Below are positions 16,779 to 24,922 of a stretch of 64,000 nucleotides of DNA, piece by piece (position 1 is the stretch's first letter; every line of letters begins with the position of its first letter). The position numbers were made by a program, and so were the translations under genes. Below the pieces are notes generated by a model. The model made no database searches. It had not been told where the DNA came from and saw only the letters and a program-made list of their open reading frames with translations. The stretch covers positions 1-64,000 of the forward strand of contig JAGDMU010000010.1 of the NCBI GenBank assembly GCA_017860615.1. Reading direction: 5' to 3'. Origin of the DNA: Pseudomonadota bacterium (GTDB lineage: Bacteria; Campylobacterota; Campylobacteria; Campylobacterales; Sulfurospirillaceae).

Positions 16779-18074
16779 TTAGAATTTGTAGTTAGCTCTA
16801 AATCTTAACTCGTCAGAGTTTGTAGTTGTTGCAGCTTCTCTTTTAACATCTTCGTATTCAAGAGATAAAGTAAGTCCTTTAAGTGCTGGAACATCGTAAG
16901 CAATTTGACCTGCCCAGTATGTCCAGTCATTATCAACTGTACGAGCAGCAAAACCTGTAGATTTATCTGCTTTAACTTCTACGTATTGACCTAACACTTT
17001 AAGACCTGTTACGCCTACTTTTGAGAAATCATAAGTAGCTTCAACTTTATAAGCATCTGTGCTACCAGTTGCTGTTCTAGCAGCACCAGTAATCAATGGA
17101 GCTGCAAATGCAACAGCACCACCAGCACCATTACCCATACCTAAGATAACGTCGTCATTGTTAGATGTAGTTGTATAAGCTACTGTAGCACCAAAACCTG
17201 CAAGGTCAATTAAAGATGCTTTAAGACCTGTCATATCACCATCTAAACCAATGTCTTTATCTGTAGCAGAAGCTTGGTAAGCAGCATCTAAACCGATTTT
17301 GAAGTTGCTCATAGGGATAACATAACCAAGTGCACCAACATAAACATCAGTATCACCTGCAACTGTTCCAGCAACATCATTAACCATTGCATATTGAGCT
17401 GTAATTGTCAAGTTTGGAATTGATTTATTGATAGCCAATACTGTATAAGCGCCATCAAATGTAAAGTTACCTGCGCCATAGAAAATTGCATTGTTTTTAA
17501 ATTCTGGAATATCACTTACACCATCAACAACAACTGCATCACCAGTTACTTGAGATGTTCTTCCTTGGAATTTATTAACATAGCCAGCTGCCAATGTTGT
17601 TTGAGGAAGGTCTGTGTTAAGAACTACTGCACCTTGGAATGCTTCTTTAACCATACGTGAGCCAGAACCATTAACCAATGGAGTAGAAATAAATTGGCGA
17701 CCAACTTTTGCAGTTGTTTTGCCAATTGTGTATGCTACATATGCTTCTGAAAGCACTGCACCTGAACCATACATATCACCATCAAATACTTTTTTTGCTG
17801 TAGCATCTGCTTCTGGTGCATAGTTTGATTGGAATGTTAAACCAAGGCTTAAACCATAGAGTGAATCTGTTACATAACCAAGTACTACACCTGTATTGAA
17901 GATATCAGCACTTGTAGAACCTGTACCTGAATCTCTGTCAAAATACCATGCTCTTAATTCGCCGTTTACTTTACCGTTTTTAAATGCGTCAGCAAGTGTG
18001 TCTGATGCCGCAAAAGAGCTAGATGCAAGACCTGCAACTACCATAGCCGCCAAGCTAAGTTTAGCTAATTTCAT
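16779..18074 (-). CDS. Outer-membrane porin, Campylobacterota major porin type (copy 2)
   Basis: 431 residues with signal peptide (cleaved after SSFA), beta-strand body and terminal YKF. Paralogue of the porin immediately downstream: N-terminal 40 residues are almost identical, while the middle (residues about 150-330) has diverged in length and sequence, which is where surface loops sit. Tandem duplication followed by loop divergence is the simplest reading. Substrate unknown; transport of dicarboxylates or amino acids would fit the neighbouring importers, but that is a guess from context. Confidence 0.88.
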   Translation of the reverse strand: MKLAKLSLAAMVVAGLASSSFAASDTLADAFKNGKVNGELRAWYFDRDSGTGSTSADIFNTGVVLGYVTDSLYGLSLGLTFQSNYAPEADATAKKVFDGDMYGSGAVLSEAYVAYTIGKTTAKVGRQFISTPLVNGSGSRMVKEAFQGAVVLNTDLPQTTLAAGYVNKFQGRTSQVTGDAVVVDGVSDIPEFKNNAIFYGAGNFTFDGAYTVLAINKSIPNLTITAQYAMVNDVAGTVAGDTDVYVGALGYVIPMSNFKIGLDAAYQASATDKDIGLDGDMTGLKASLIDLAGFGATVAYTTTSNNDDVILGMGNGAGGAVAFAAPLITGAARTATGSTDAYKVEATYDFSKVGVTGLKVLGQYVEVKADKSTGFAARTVDNDWTYWAGQIAYDVPALKGLTLSLEYEDVKREAATTTNSDELRFRANYKF

Positions 18075-18256
18075 ATTGTCTCCTTGAATTTTTTTGAAGG
18101 CGAGATAAGTCTATCACAAAAAATAATAAATTACAATAAATCTTTAAAAGAAAATGGCACAGTTGTAGGGTTTTGTAATGAAACGGTTATAAAGAAGTAT
18201 TTAGAAAATACGAGATGTAAACTTTATTTTACATAATGGATTCTGAAAAAAAATAA

Positions 18257-18280
18257 GGGAGGCAGAGTAAACTGCCTTCC
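18257..18280 (-). terminator. Intrinsic terminator after dctM
   Basis: GGGAGGCAG (18257-18265) pairs with CTGCCTTCC (18272-18280), nine pairs with one G-T. On the minus strand TTATTTTTTTTCAG follows. Ends the dctPQM transcript. Confidence 0.85.
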
Positions 18281-18301
18281 TTGAAGATTTAGATGTGAAA
18301 A

Positions 18302-19585
18302 TCAAACACCGTACATTAATTGTGGTAACCACAATGAAATGATAGGTATATACGTCACCATAATAAGTCCAACGAAAAGTACCATAACCCATGGCAATGA
18401 TGCCATAACAACTTCTTTAAGACTTAGTCCTGTCATACCAGCTGCTACGAACAAGTTAAGCCCAACGGGTGGGGTTATCATACCAATTTCCATATTTACA
18501 ACTAAAATAACACCAAAATGGATCGGATCGATTCCAAGTGCATATATTAATGGTAACAAAAGCGGTACAACAATCATTGTAATAGAACTTGGTTCCATAA
18601 ATTGCCCCATGAGCAAGAGCAGGATATTGACAATCACTAAGAACATAATTGGACCAACATTGGCATCCATAATCATTTTTGTGATTTGCTGTGGAATCGT
18701 CTCATCAGTTAAAAAATGTGCGAAGATCATTGCATTGGCAATAACAAAGAAAATCATCGCACTGGTCAATGCTGATTCCACCAAGATAGGATAAACATCT
18801 TTGAGTTTAAGATCTCTATAGACAAAAACCGAAATGACAAACGCATAGACTGCGCTTGCTGCCCCTGCTTCCGTTGGTGTAAATAATCCACCATAAATAC
18901 CGCCAATAACAAGAACAATGAGCATTAATGCCCAAAAGGCCTCTTTAAATTTTTTCAATCGCTCTTTGAATGAGGCAGGTTGCTGGCGTTTAAAGCCAAG
19001 TCGTACTGCACCAATATAGGTGTATCCCATTAGCATAAAGCCTATCAATAAACCAGGCACAACACCTGCCATGAAAAGTTTACCAATAGAAAGGTCTGCT
19101 GTAACACCATAAACGATGAAGATAATAGAAGGAGGAATCAAAATACCCAAACTACCAGAAGTTGCAATGGTTCCGATGGAATAGCCTTGCGGATAACCTG
19201 CCTCTTTAATCGCCACAAACATAACGGAGCCAATAGCGGCAACCGTTGCAGGTGAACTTCCACTTACTGCTGCAAAAATCATACATGCAAAAATGGCGGA
19301 AATAGGAAGACCACCAGGAAGATGCCCGACAATTGACTTTGCAAACTCAATAATACGATGTGCTGCCCCACCTTTGGACAGAAATGAGCCTGCTAGAATA
19401 AACATAGGAATAGCCATTAATGAGTACTTGTTCAGTCCATCAAAAACATGAGATGTAATGCCCATCAAATCCATATCAGTAAAAAAATAGGCCGTAATAA
19501 GCGTACTTGCACCCAACGATACAGAAACAGGTACGCCTAGAAACATAAGAAGAAAGAGTAACCCAAATATACTAAGCATTAACAT
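18302..19585 (-). CDS. dctM: TRAP transporter large permease DctM
   Basis: Large membrane subunit of a tripartite ATP-independent periplasmic transporter, which imports C4-dicarboxylates such as succinate, fumarate and malate using the sodium or proton gradient. 427 residues with about 12 hydrophobic segments. DctM signatures are GVPVSVSLGAS, SGSSPATVAAIGS and the mirrored GMITPPVGLN near the C-terminus. ATG 19585 has AGGAG six bases upstream and overlaps the dctQ stop by 14 bases, so the two permeases are probably translated together. Confidence 0.94.
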   Translation of the reverse strand: MLMLSIFGLLFLLMFLGVPVSVSLGASTLITAYFFTDMDLMGITSHVFDGLNKYSLMAIPMFILAGSFLSKGGAAHRIIEFAKSIVGHLPGGLPISAIFACMIFAAVSGSSPATVAAIGSVMFVAIKEAGYPQGYSIGTIATSGSLGILIPPSIIFIVYGVTADLSIGKLFMAGVVPGLLIGFMLMGYTYIGAVRLGFKRQQPASFKERLKKFKEAFWALMLIVLVIGGIYGGLFTPTEAGAASAVYAFVISVFVYRDLKLKDVYPILVESALTSAMIFFVIANAMIFAHFLTDETIPQQITKMIMDANVGPIMFLVIVNILLLLMGQFMEPSSITMIVVPLLLPLIYALGIDPIHFGVILVVNMEIGMITPPVGLNLFVAAGMTGLSLKEVVMASLPWVMVLFVGLIMVTYIPIISLWLPQLMYGV

Positions 19586-20135
19586 CTTTTACTCCTCTAA
19601 TTTCTAATGAATCATGTAAGGTTTCAAGCTCACTATTAACCACAACTTTATCTGCATCTGTAGCAGCGACTTCAAAGATTTTTTCACCTGCACGAAATGC
19701 CGCACCAATAAATGCAAATGGCAAAACAAGGTGTGGAATCCACATAGGAATACGAAGGTCTATGCTCATTTCACCAAAGTCAATCAGCATCAACACCAAT
19801 TCATAGCCAAAATATGCCATCAACGCGAGATAGAGACAGCTAAACAGATGTGCTCCCATCATGATAATTTTTGCCATCATTGGTGGTAACATTTCTAAAA
19901 GCATGGTAACAGATATATGTACCCCTTTTTTGAAACCATAAGCTGCACCAAACAGTGCTGACCACATAAAAAGATAGTTAGTAAGCTCTCCTGCCCATGT
20001 GATACTCATCTCAAAAAAATAACGCAACACAACATTGGCAAATGCTAAAATAACTCCTAAGGTAATACCAAAGACTGCAATATTTTTATTGATTGCCATA
20101 ACCCCTAAATCGAGGATTGTAAAGTATTTTTTCAT
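19572..20135 (-). CDS. dctQ: TRAP transporter small permease DctQ
   Basis: Small four-helix membrane subunit that pairs with DctM and docks the binding protein. Typical features are the W-x-E motif in WAGELTNYLFMW and the conserved RIPMWIPHLVLPF. I start at ATG 20135 (MKKYFTILDLG), which has AGAGAAG upstream; a TTG at 20153 would add six residues. Product 187 residues, usual size. A stable hairpin at 20201-20228 separates it from dctP. Confidence 0.9.
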   Translation of the reverse strand: MKKYFTILDLGVMAINKNIAVFGITLGVILAFANVVLRYFFEMSITWAGELTNYLFMWSALFGAAYGFKKGVHISVTMLLEMLPPMMAKIIMMGAHLFSCLYLALMAYFGYELVLMLIDFGEMSIDLRIPMWIPHLVLPFAFIGAAFRAGEKIFEVAATDADKVVVNSELETLHDSLEIRGVKDVNA

Positions 20136-20200
20136 CGCTTCTCTTTTAGTCAAACTTTTTTATAAAGTCTTTTAAGCCACAAGGGCACTTAAGTGTGCAG

Positions 20201-20228
20201 AGGCATCTTTTTTATCATTAAGATGCCT
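20201..20228 (-). promoter_or_regulatory. Intercistronic stem-loop between dctP and dctQM
   Basis: AGGCATCTT (20201-20209) and AAGATGCCT (20220-20228) form a perfect 9-bp stem directly after the dctP stop. No U-run follows on the minus strand. Such hairpins often protect the upstream message or reduce read-through, matching the need for excess binding protein over permease. Confidence 0.55.
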
Positions 20229-20237
20229 TGCTTCGTA

Positions 20238-21227
20238 CTATTTAACTGCTTGAACTTTTTTGATAAGATCTTCACCAATCACACTGTAGAACTGTGGATA
20301 GATCGCTTCCATAGCTTTTTGCCATGCTGCTTTTTGCTCCGCTGTTAGTGTATGAATTTTAAGATTGCCTGATGTTTTTGCATACTCTTTGATTTTTACT
20401 AAAGTATCTTCATCATCTTGAGCTGCTAGCTTTCTCTCATACTCTGTTGCTTCTTTCATCGCTTGAAGAACCATTGGTTTTAAATCTGCTGGGAATTTTT
20501 TCCAGAAGCTCTCACTCATAATAACTAAGTAACCAAGGTAGCCGTGATCTGAGAGTGTTAAGTCTGTTTGAACTTCGTTAAATTTTTTGGTATAGAAGTT
20601 TGAAAGTGGGTTTTCAGCACCATCCACAACACCTTGTTGGAGTGCTGAGTAAACTTCTGAAAATGGTAATACTTGGGGGTTCGCACCTACTGCTTTAAAT
20701 TGAGCTTCCAAAACATGTGAGCTCATAATACGAAACTTCTGACCTTCTGCATCTTTAGGCATCAAAATCGCTTTTTTGTTAGATGAGAGGTGTTTAAAGC
20801 CTGCATCCCAGTAATCAAGTGCTACGAAACCTTTTGCAGTAACTTTATCTTTGAGGATTTTACCTACTTCGCCATCTAAGACTTTGTAAAGATGGTCTTT
20901 GTCTCTAAAGATGAACGGAAGATCAAACAATTGCATCTCTGGGACAATACTGGTAAATTTTGAGAAACTTGGCATCGCGATGTGCGCATTTCCAAGCTTA
21001 AGCGCTTTCATCTCTTCGCCATCACCATAGAGCTGAGAGTTTGGGAAAACAACCACTTCAACTTTACCGTTTGTTAATTCACCAACTCTTTTTGCGAAGA
21101 AGTCAGCACCCATACCTTTTGGTGTACTAGGACTTACAACGTGTGTTAGTTTAATGGTGTACTCTGCTGCAACAGCAGAGGAAACAAGAAGCGTTGCTAG
21201 CGCAGCTACTTTAAGAAACTTAGTCAT
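20238..21227 (-). CDS. dctP: TRAP transporter periplasmic C4-dicarboxylate-binding protein DctP
   Basis: Periplasmic binding protein that captures the substrate for DctQM. Signal peptide of about 20 residues ends at SAVAA. The mature protein starts EYTIKLTHVVSPSTPKG, typical of DctP; the conserved carboxylate-binding arginine region is KFRIMSSHVLE, and the ALQQGVVDGAENPLSNF motif is diagnostic for the family. Product 329 residues. The family mostly binds C4-dicarboxylates; the adjacent two-component pair supports that assignment but does not prove it. Confidence 0.93.
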   Translation of the reverse strand: MTKFLKVAALATLLVSSAVAAEYTIKLTHVVSPSTPKGMGADFFAKRVGELTNGKVEVVVFPNSQLYGDGEEMKALKLGNAHIAMPSFSKFTSIVPEMQLFDLPFIFRDKDHLYKVLDGEVGKILKDKVTAKGFVALDYWDAGFKHLSSNKKAILMPKDAEGQKFRIMSSHVLEAQFKAVGANPQVLPFSEVYSALQQGVVDGAENPLSNFYTKKFNEVQTDLTLSDHGYLGYLVIMSESFWKKFPADLKPMVLQAMKEATEYERKLAAQDDEDTLVKIKEYAKTSGNLKIHTLTAEQKAAWQKAMEAIYPQFYSVIGEDLIKKVQAVK

Positions 21228-21280
21228 GTTGACTCCTTATTTATAGTATTTTCACTGTCGATTATAGGTGAAAATTATGT

Positions 21281-21409
21281 CAAAGTTATGTAACTTTACA
21301 TGTAAAGGCTCAAAGCATTACGAATAAAGCTTCAATAGTTTCTTTTTGTAACTAATTTGGCAAAAATTAAACTTTTCTTGATTTTTTACGTTACAATTTG
21401 TAACCAATT
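21281..21409. promoter_or_regulatory. Cluster of TGTAAC-type repeats upstream of dctP
   Basis: The dctP-regulator gap holds three related elements: the perfect inverted repeat AAAGTTA-TG-TAACTTT (21281-21296), TTTGTAACTAATT (21345-21357), and TTTGTAACCAATT (21397-21409), the last partly inside the regulator stop region as GTTACAATTTGTAAC (21390-21404). The two 13-mers are direct repeats one mismatch apart, 52 bases apart (about five helical turns). Possible binding sites for the adjacent response regulator; unproven. Confidence 0.4.
21294..21307. repeat. CTTTACATGTAAAG palindrome copy upstream of dctP
   Basis: Perfect 14-base palindrome, member of the TTTACATGTAAA set. It abuts the AAAGTTATGTAACTTT repeat and lies about 65 bases before the dctP start. 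Confidence 0.6.
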
Positions 21410-22065
21410 CCTTGCATATTCTTTAAAGTACCTTCAGGAAGCTTCTTTCTTAAGTTTTTAATCATCAAACGAAGTGCATTAAGACTCATATACTCACTCT
21501 CCCATAAATTCTGCTCTATCTCTTCGTAAGTAATGATCGAATCTTTCTCTAAAAGCAGTTCAATCAATTTGGCTTCTTTTTTCGTCAATTCGTAGAGTTC
21601 GCTGTTGTGTATAATCATCTTTTGCATCGAATCATAGTACCAATCAGGGGCTAATTCTTGCAGATGCGCTTTCTCTTTTGCCTGTAAAAACTTCTCTAAC
21701 GCATCAAAGAGTTTAGGCTCAGTAATAGGTTTAACGATATAACGAAGCAAAGAGAGTTCAATCGCTTCAAGCATGAAATCTACTTCTGTGTACGCTGTAA
21801 TAATGATAATGTGTGCCTTGTTATCACTTTCACGAATTTTCTTAGCTAAATCAATACCACTTAGATGAGGCATTTTAATGTCAGTAATAATAAGATCAGG
21901 TTTATGCTTCATAAAAAGCGTATAGGCCTCTTCTCCATCCGTTGCAAGGTAAACCTCTTTGAAGAGAAGACAGAGCAATTCATAGACATTTTTTCTAACT
22001 CCAGCATCATCTTCAGCATATAAAACTCTATAAGGAGCAAGTTTTTTCAGCATCTTTTCGTCCAT
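21391..22065 (-). CDS. dctR: Response regulator, OmpR-like, probably controlling the dct genes
   Basis: Receiver domain (residues about 12-125) with acidic pocket EDD at 18-20, phosphoacceptor Asp62 in ITDIKMP, Thr in IIITAYTE and Lys in IVKPI. The C-terminal 90 residues form a winged-helix DNA-binding domain (LTKKEAKLIELLL ... LRLMIKNLRKKLP ... GIGYKL). Start chosen at ATG 22065, with AAAGG seven bases upstream: the ATG at 22113 lies upstream of the start predicted from the extended -10 at 22116-22124. It sits between dctP and a divergent kinase, so control of dicarboxylate uptake is the natural inference. The symbol is by context. Confidence 0.85.
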   Translation of the reverse strand: MDEKMLKKLAPYRVLYAEDDAGVRKNVYELLCLLFKEVYLATDGEEAYTLFMKHKPDLIITDIKMPHLSGIDLAKKIRESDNKAHIIIITAYTEVDFMLEAIELSLLRYIVKPITEPKLFDALEKFLQAKEKAHLQELAPDWYYDSMQKMIIHNSELYELTKKEAKLIELLLEKDSIITYEEIEQNLWESEYMSLNALRLMIKNLRKKLPEGTLKNMQGIGYKL

Positions 22066-22115
22066 TTCATACCCTTTACATTTCTCAAAAGAATCACTAT
22101 GATACTTTTTCATTA

Positions 22116-22124
22116 ATTATAGCA
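22116..22124 (-). promoter_or_regulatory. Extended -10 promoter (TGCTATAAT) for the response regulator
   Basis: TGCTATAAT on the minus strand; expected start about 22109. It places the upstream in-frame ATG (22113) outside the transcript and supports ATG 22065. Confidence 0.75.
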
Positions 22125-22143
22125 GTCAAGGCAGGAATTTTTT

Positions 22144-23742
22144 GTGAAAATTATTAAAGAGAGCAATATCTCCAATATCATTATCTTTAGTACGATCTTT
22201 ATTATCAGCTCTTTAATGCTTTTTAACGGTTATTTTTTTATCACAAAGCAATATGAAATTTTACAAGCGCAAATCGAAGACAGTAAAAAAACATTTGTTG
22301 AAAATAAGCGCAATGTACTCAAACGTGAAGTCGATGCCATCATTGAATTTATTGAATTTAAAAAAAGTAGAACCAATCTAGGAGACTCAAAAGCAGTAGA
22401 AGCACTTAAACTTGAAGTGTACGACTGGATTCGCCATATTCGTTACGGTGGACAAGAACATAACTACATTTTTGTTTATCAAGTAGAACAGATAAAAGGT
22501 GGTGATAAGTTTGCCAAAATGCTTATCAATCCTAATCGCCCTGATTTAGAAGGTGAATACATCTCCGATGCTTATACCGATGATAATGGCAAAGCTTTTC
22601 GTAAAATTTTTCTACAAGATATTCATGAGAAGGGCTACTCGTTTGTAGACTACATTTACAAAAAGCCTGATAGCAGCATTATTCGCCCTAAAGTTTCATA
22701 CTTTAAGCTTTATAAAGAGTGGAACCTCATCATTGCAGCAGGTGCTTACACCGACGATATTGACAAAGAGATCGATATTGCCAAGGCTGATTTTAAAAAG
22801 AAAATGAAGCTTGAAGTGACTTCTGCCGTTATCATCTTTTTACTGTTTGCATTTATTGCCAACACGTTTGCTGTCATGTTGGGTAAACGTATTGAGCGTT
22901 TTTTGAATAATTACCATAGGCAAGTCCAGCAAAAAACACTTGAACTTGAAAATCTTAACCGTACTTTGGAGAGTCGTGTCACAGAAGAGATCAAAAAAAA
23001 CCGTGAACAAGAGCAGCTTCTTATTCAAAAGTCTAAATTTATTGCACTAGGAGAGATGATCAGTAACATTGCCCATCAATGGAGACAGCCACTTTCTCAG
23101 CTTTCAGCACTCTTGATGACACTCAAACTCAAATACAACATGGATAAGCTTGATAAAATAGGTATGGAGATCAAATGTGTCGAGGCAGAAAATATCGTTG
23201 AGTACATGTCGCATACCATCGATGATTTTCGTAACTTCTTTATGCCCAACAAAGACAAAAAAAACTTTAGCATCCAAACTTCCATTGATGAAGTGTTGCG
23301 TATCATTGGTATGTCCATTACAAATCAAGAGATAGCCATAGAGGTAAATATTTTGCACGATGAATATATCGTGGGTTATAAGAGTGAATACGAGCAAGTC
23401 ATTTTAAACCTCCTCTCCAACGCCAAAGATGCCATCATTGCATCAGGTAAGCAAGGTGGAAAAATCACGATTAGCCTTGAGAGCGATGAAACCACTGTTC
23501 GGCTTATCATTCAAGATAATGGCGGGGGTATTCAAATCAAACCTATTGAAAAAATCTTCGAGCCTTACGTCAGTACCAAAGAGCAAAATGAAGGTACAGG
23601 CATCGGGCTATATATGGCAAAACTCATTATCGAGAAGAGTATGAGAGGGAAACTTGAAGCAAAGAATGAAAATGGGGGAGCTATTTTTACGATAGAGTTA
23701 GAAAAAGGTTTCAAAGAGGCGCTTGGCGGATCGCCCCTTTGA
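22144..23742 (+). CDS. dctS: Cache-domain sensor histidine kinase, probable partner of the dct regulator
   Basis: 532-residue inner-membrane kinase starting at GTG 22144. Membrane helices at about residues 11-33 and 224-246 flank a periplasmic single-Cache-like sensor (WIRHIRYGGQEHNYIFVY ... GAYTDDID). A coiled region (255-295) leads to the dimerisation domain with phospho-accepting His311 (AHQWRQPLSQL), then the N box (LNLLSNAKDAI), G1 (DNGGGI) and G2 (GTGIGLYM). Cache sensors of this type commonly bind small organic acids, so sensing dicarboxylates is plausible. It is divergent from the regulator gene, with about 79 bases between the two start codons. Confidence 0.88.
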   Translation: MKIIKESNISNIIIFSTIFIISSLMLFNGYFFITKQYEILQAQIEDSKKTFVENKRNVLKREVDAIIEFIEFKKSRTNLGDSKAVEALKLEVYDWIRHIRYGGQEHNYIFVYQVEQIKGGDKFAKMLINPNRPDLEGEYISDAYTDDNGKAFRKIFLQDIHEKGYSFVDYIYKKPDSSIIRPKVSYFKLYKEWNLIIAAGAYTDDIDKEIDIAKADFKKKMKLEVTSAVIIFLLFAFIANTFAVMLGKRIERFLNNYHRQVQQKTLELENLNRTLESRVTEEIKKNREQEQLLIQKSKFIALGEMISNIAHQWRQPLSQLSALLMTLKLKYNMDKLDKIGMEIKCVEAENIVEYMSHTIDDFRNFFMPNKDKKNFSIQTSIDEVLRIIGMSITNQEIAIEVNILHDEYIVGYKSEYEQVILNLLSNAKDAIIASGKQGGKITISLESDETTVRLIIQDNGGGIQIKPIEKIFEPYVSTKEQNEGTGIGLYMAKLIIEKSMRGKLEAKNENGGAIFTIELEKGFKEALGGSPL

Positions 23743-23839
23743 GTCTCCATAATTCAGAAGAAAATATGAAATTCGCTGAGAGAAGTATAGGAACTCAAAG
23801 TAAACGATCGGTTAACAAAAGTAAACCTTCTGACAAAAT

Positions 23840-24343
23840 CTAAAATCTAACAGTCTCTTCTTGAGGAACACCAATCACTTGGTGTGCTTTATCACGTTTT
23901 CCAGCAGAGGCTTCTGCGTTATTGCCTGTACTCTTTTTTCTTGCGATAGGAGGTGTTGGAGACGCACGTTTGCCGCCTTTTAAATACCCTTCTTTAACCA
24001 CAAACATCTCAGTCATTCTCATACCATCAAACGAAGCATAAACAAGATCGCCTTCATTCGCAAGTACCGTTTTATGATTGAAGTTTACATAAGGCAATTT
24101 TCCATTGGTTGTTTCAATACCATCAATTTCATAGTTCCATAACTGTGAGTTTGCATCTTGTTTCAGTGAAATCACGACACCCTTAATATAATTTTTACCA
24201 ACAAGTTTAGAGAGTTTTGGATTGGTAGTATTTTTCTCATTTGCATACGTTGTTACCGTTGAAGGAGGCGGTGTACGTGAGGCGCATCCTTGCATCAACA
24301 AGAACAAAAGTGCTACACCAAGATACGATAAAATTCTTTTCAA
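23840..24343 (-). CDS. Predicted lipoprotein, unknown function
   Basis: 167 residues. Signal peptide ends in the lipobox LMQGC, with Cys20 as the acylation site. The mature part begins with Ser/Thr/Pro-rich sequence, has a beta-rich middle with alternating hydrophobics (about 50-115) and a basic, low-complexity tail (KGGKRASPTPPIARKK). No family recognised. Could be an outer-membrane-associated assembly or envelope protein. An extended -10 at 24369-24377 gives it its own promoter. Confidence 0.75.
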   Translation of the reverse strand: MKRILSYLGVALLFLLMQGCASRTPPPSTVTTYANEKNTTNPKLSKLVGKNYIKGVVISLKQDANSQLWNYEIDGIETTNGKLPYVNFNHKTVLANEGDLVYASFDGMRMTEMFVVKEGYLKGGKRASPTPPIARKKSTGNNAEASAGKRDKAHQVIGVPQEETVRF

Positions 24344-24368
24344 AACAAATCCTTATACATTTTTGCGG

Positions 24369-24377
24369 ATTATAGCA
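24369..24377 (-). promoter_or_regulatory. Extended -10 promoter (TGCTATAAT) for the lipoprotein gene
   Basis: Minus-strand TGCTATAAT, 26 bases before the lipoprotein start; back to back with the tmRNA promoter. Confidence 0.75.
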
Positions 24378-24394
24378 AAATTTCCTATTTATTA

Positions 24395-24403
24395 TGGTAA
24401 AAT
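24395..24403 (+). promoter_or_regulatory. Extended -10 promoter (TGGTAAAAT) for ssrA
   Basis: TG-G-TAAAAT ending 13 bases before the mature tmRNA 5' end. Initiation near 24410 would require little 5' trimming. Confidence 0.6.
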
Positions 24404-24416
24404 TCGTTTCTCGAAT

Positions 24417-24792
24417 GGGGCTGACATGGCTTCGACAGGAGTAGTTTTAGCTTATGGCTGCATGTCGGAAGTGAGGGTCTTCCGTTACACAACCTTCAAT
24501 CAATAACTGCTAACAACAGTAACTATCGTCCTGCTTACGCTCTAGCTGCGTAAGTTTAATACATAAGGACTGCTTCTCCCTCTAATGCTATCTAAGGAGG
24601 ATTGGGAAGTATCATAGCTATGATAGATATACTGCATGAACGCCTTTACATGCAGCGAAGTTAAAGGCTCGTTTTGCGTAGTTTTCTGATTGTTGTACGA
24701 AGCAAAATTAAACACTATCAACAATATCTAAGCATGTAGACGTCATAGGTGGCTATTTTTGGACTGGGGTTCAATCCCCCACAGCTCCACCA
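24417..24792 (+). ncRNA. ssrA: tmRNA (ssrA), one-piece
   Basis: Transfer-messenger RNA rescues ribosomes stalled on broken messages. The 5' GGGGCTG pairs with 3' CAGCTCC followed by A and encoded CCA, forming the tRNA-like acceptor; GACATGGCTTCGACA after the 5' strand and the T arm GGGGTTCAATCCCCC are standard. The tag frame starts at GCT 24509 and reads ANNSNYRPAYALAA then TAA at 24551-24553, ending in the usual hydrophobic ALAA degradation signal. One-piece architecture of about 376 bases. Confidence 0.96.
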
Positions 24793-24922
24793 TTCGAATT
24801 GATTTTAACTCACTAAAATGGAAGTTTAAAGACTTCTATTTTCTTCGTGTTACCTTCTATAACTATTTACTTCTACCCATTTTTTACCACATCGCGTTAC
24901 ACCCAAAAGGAATTTTTACATT

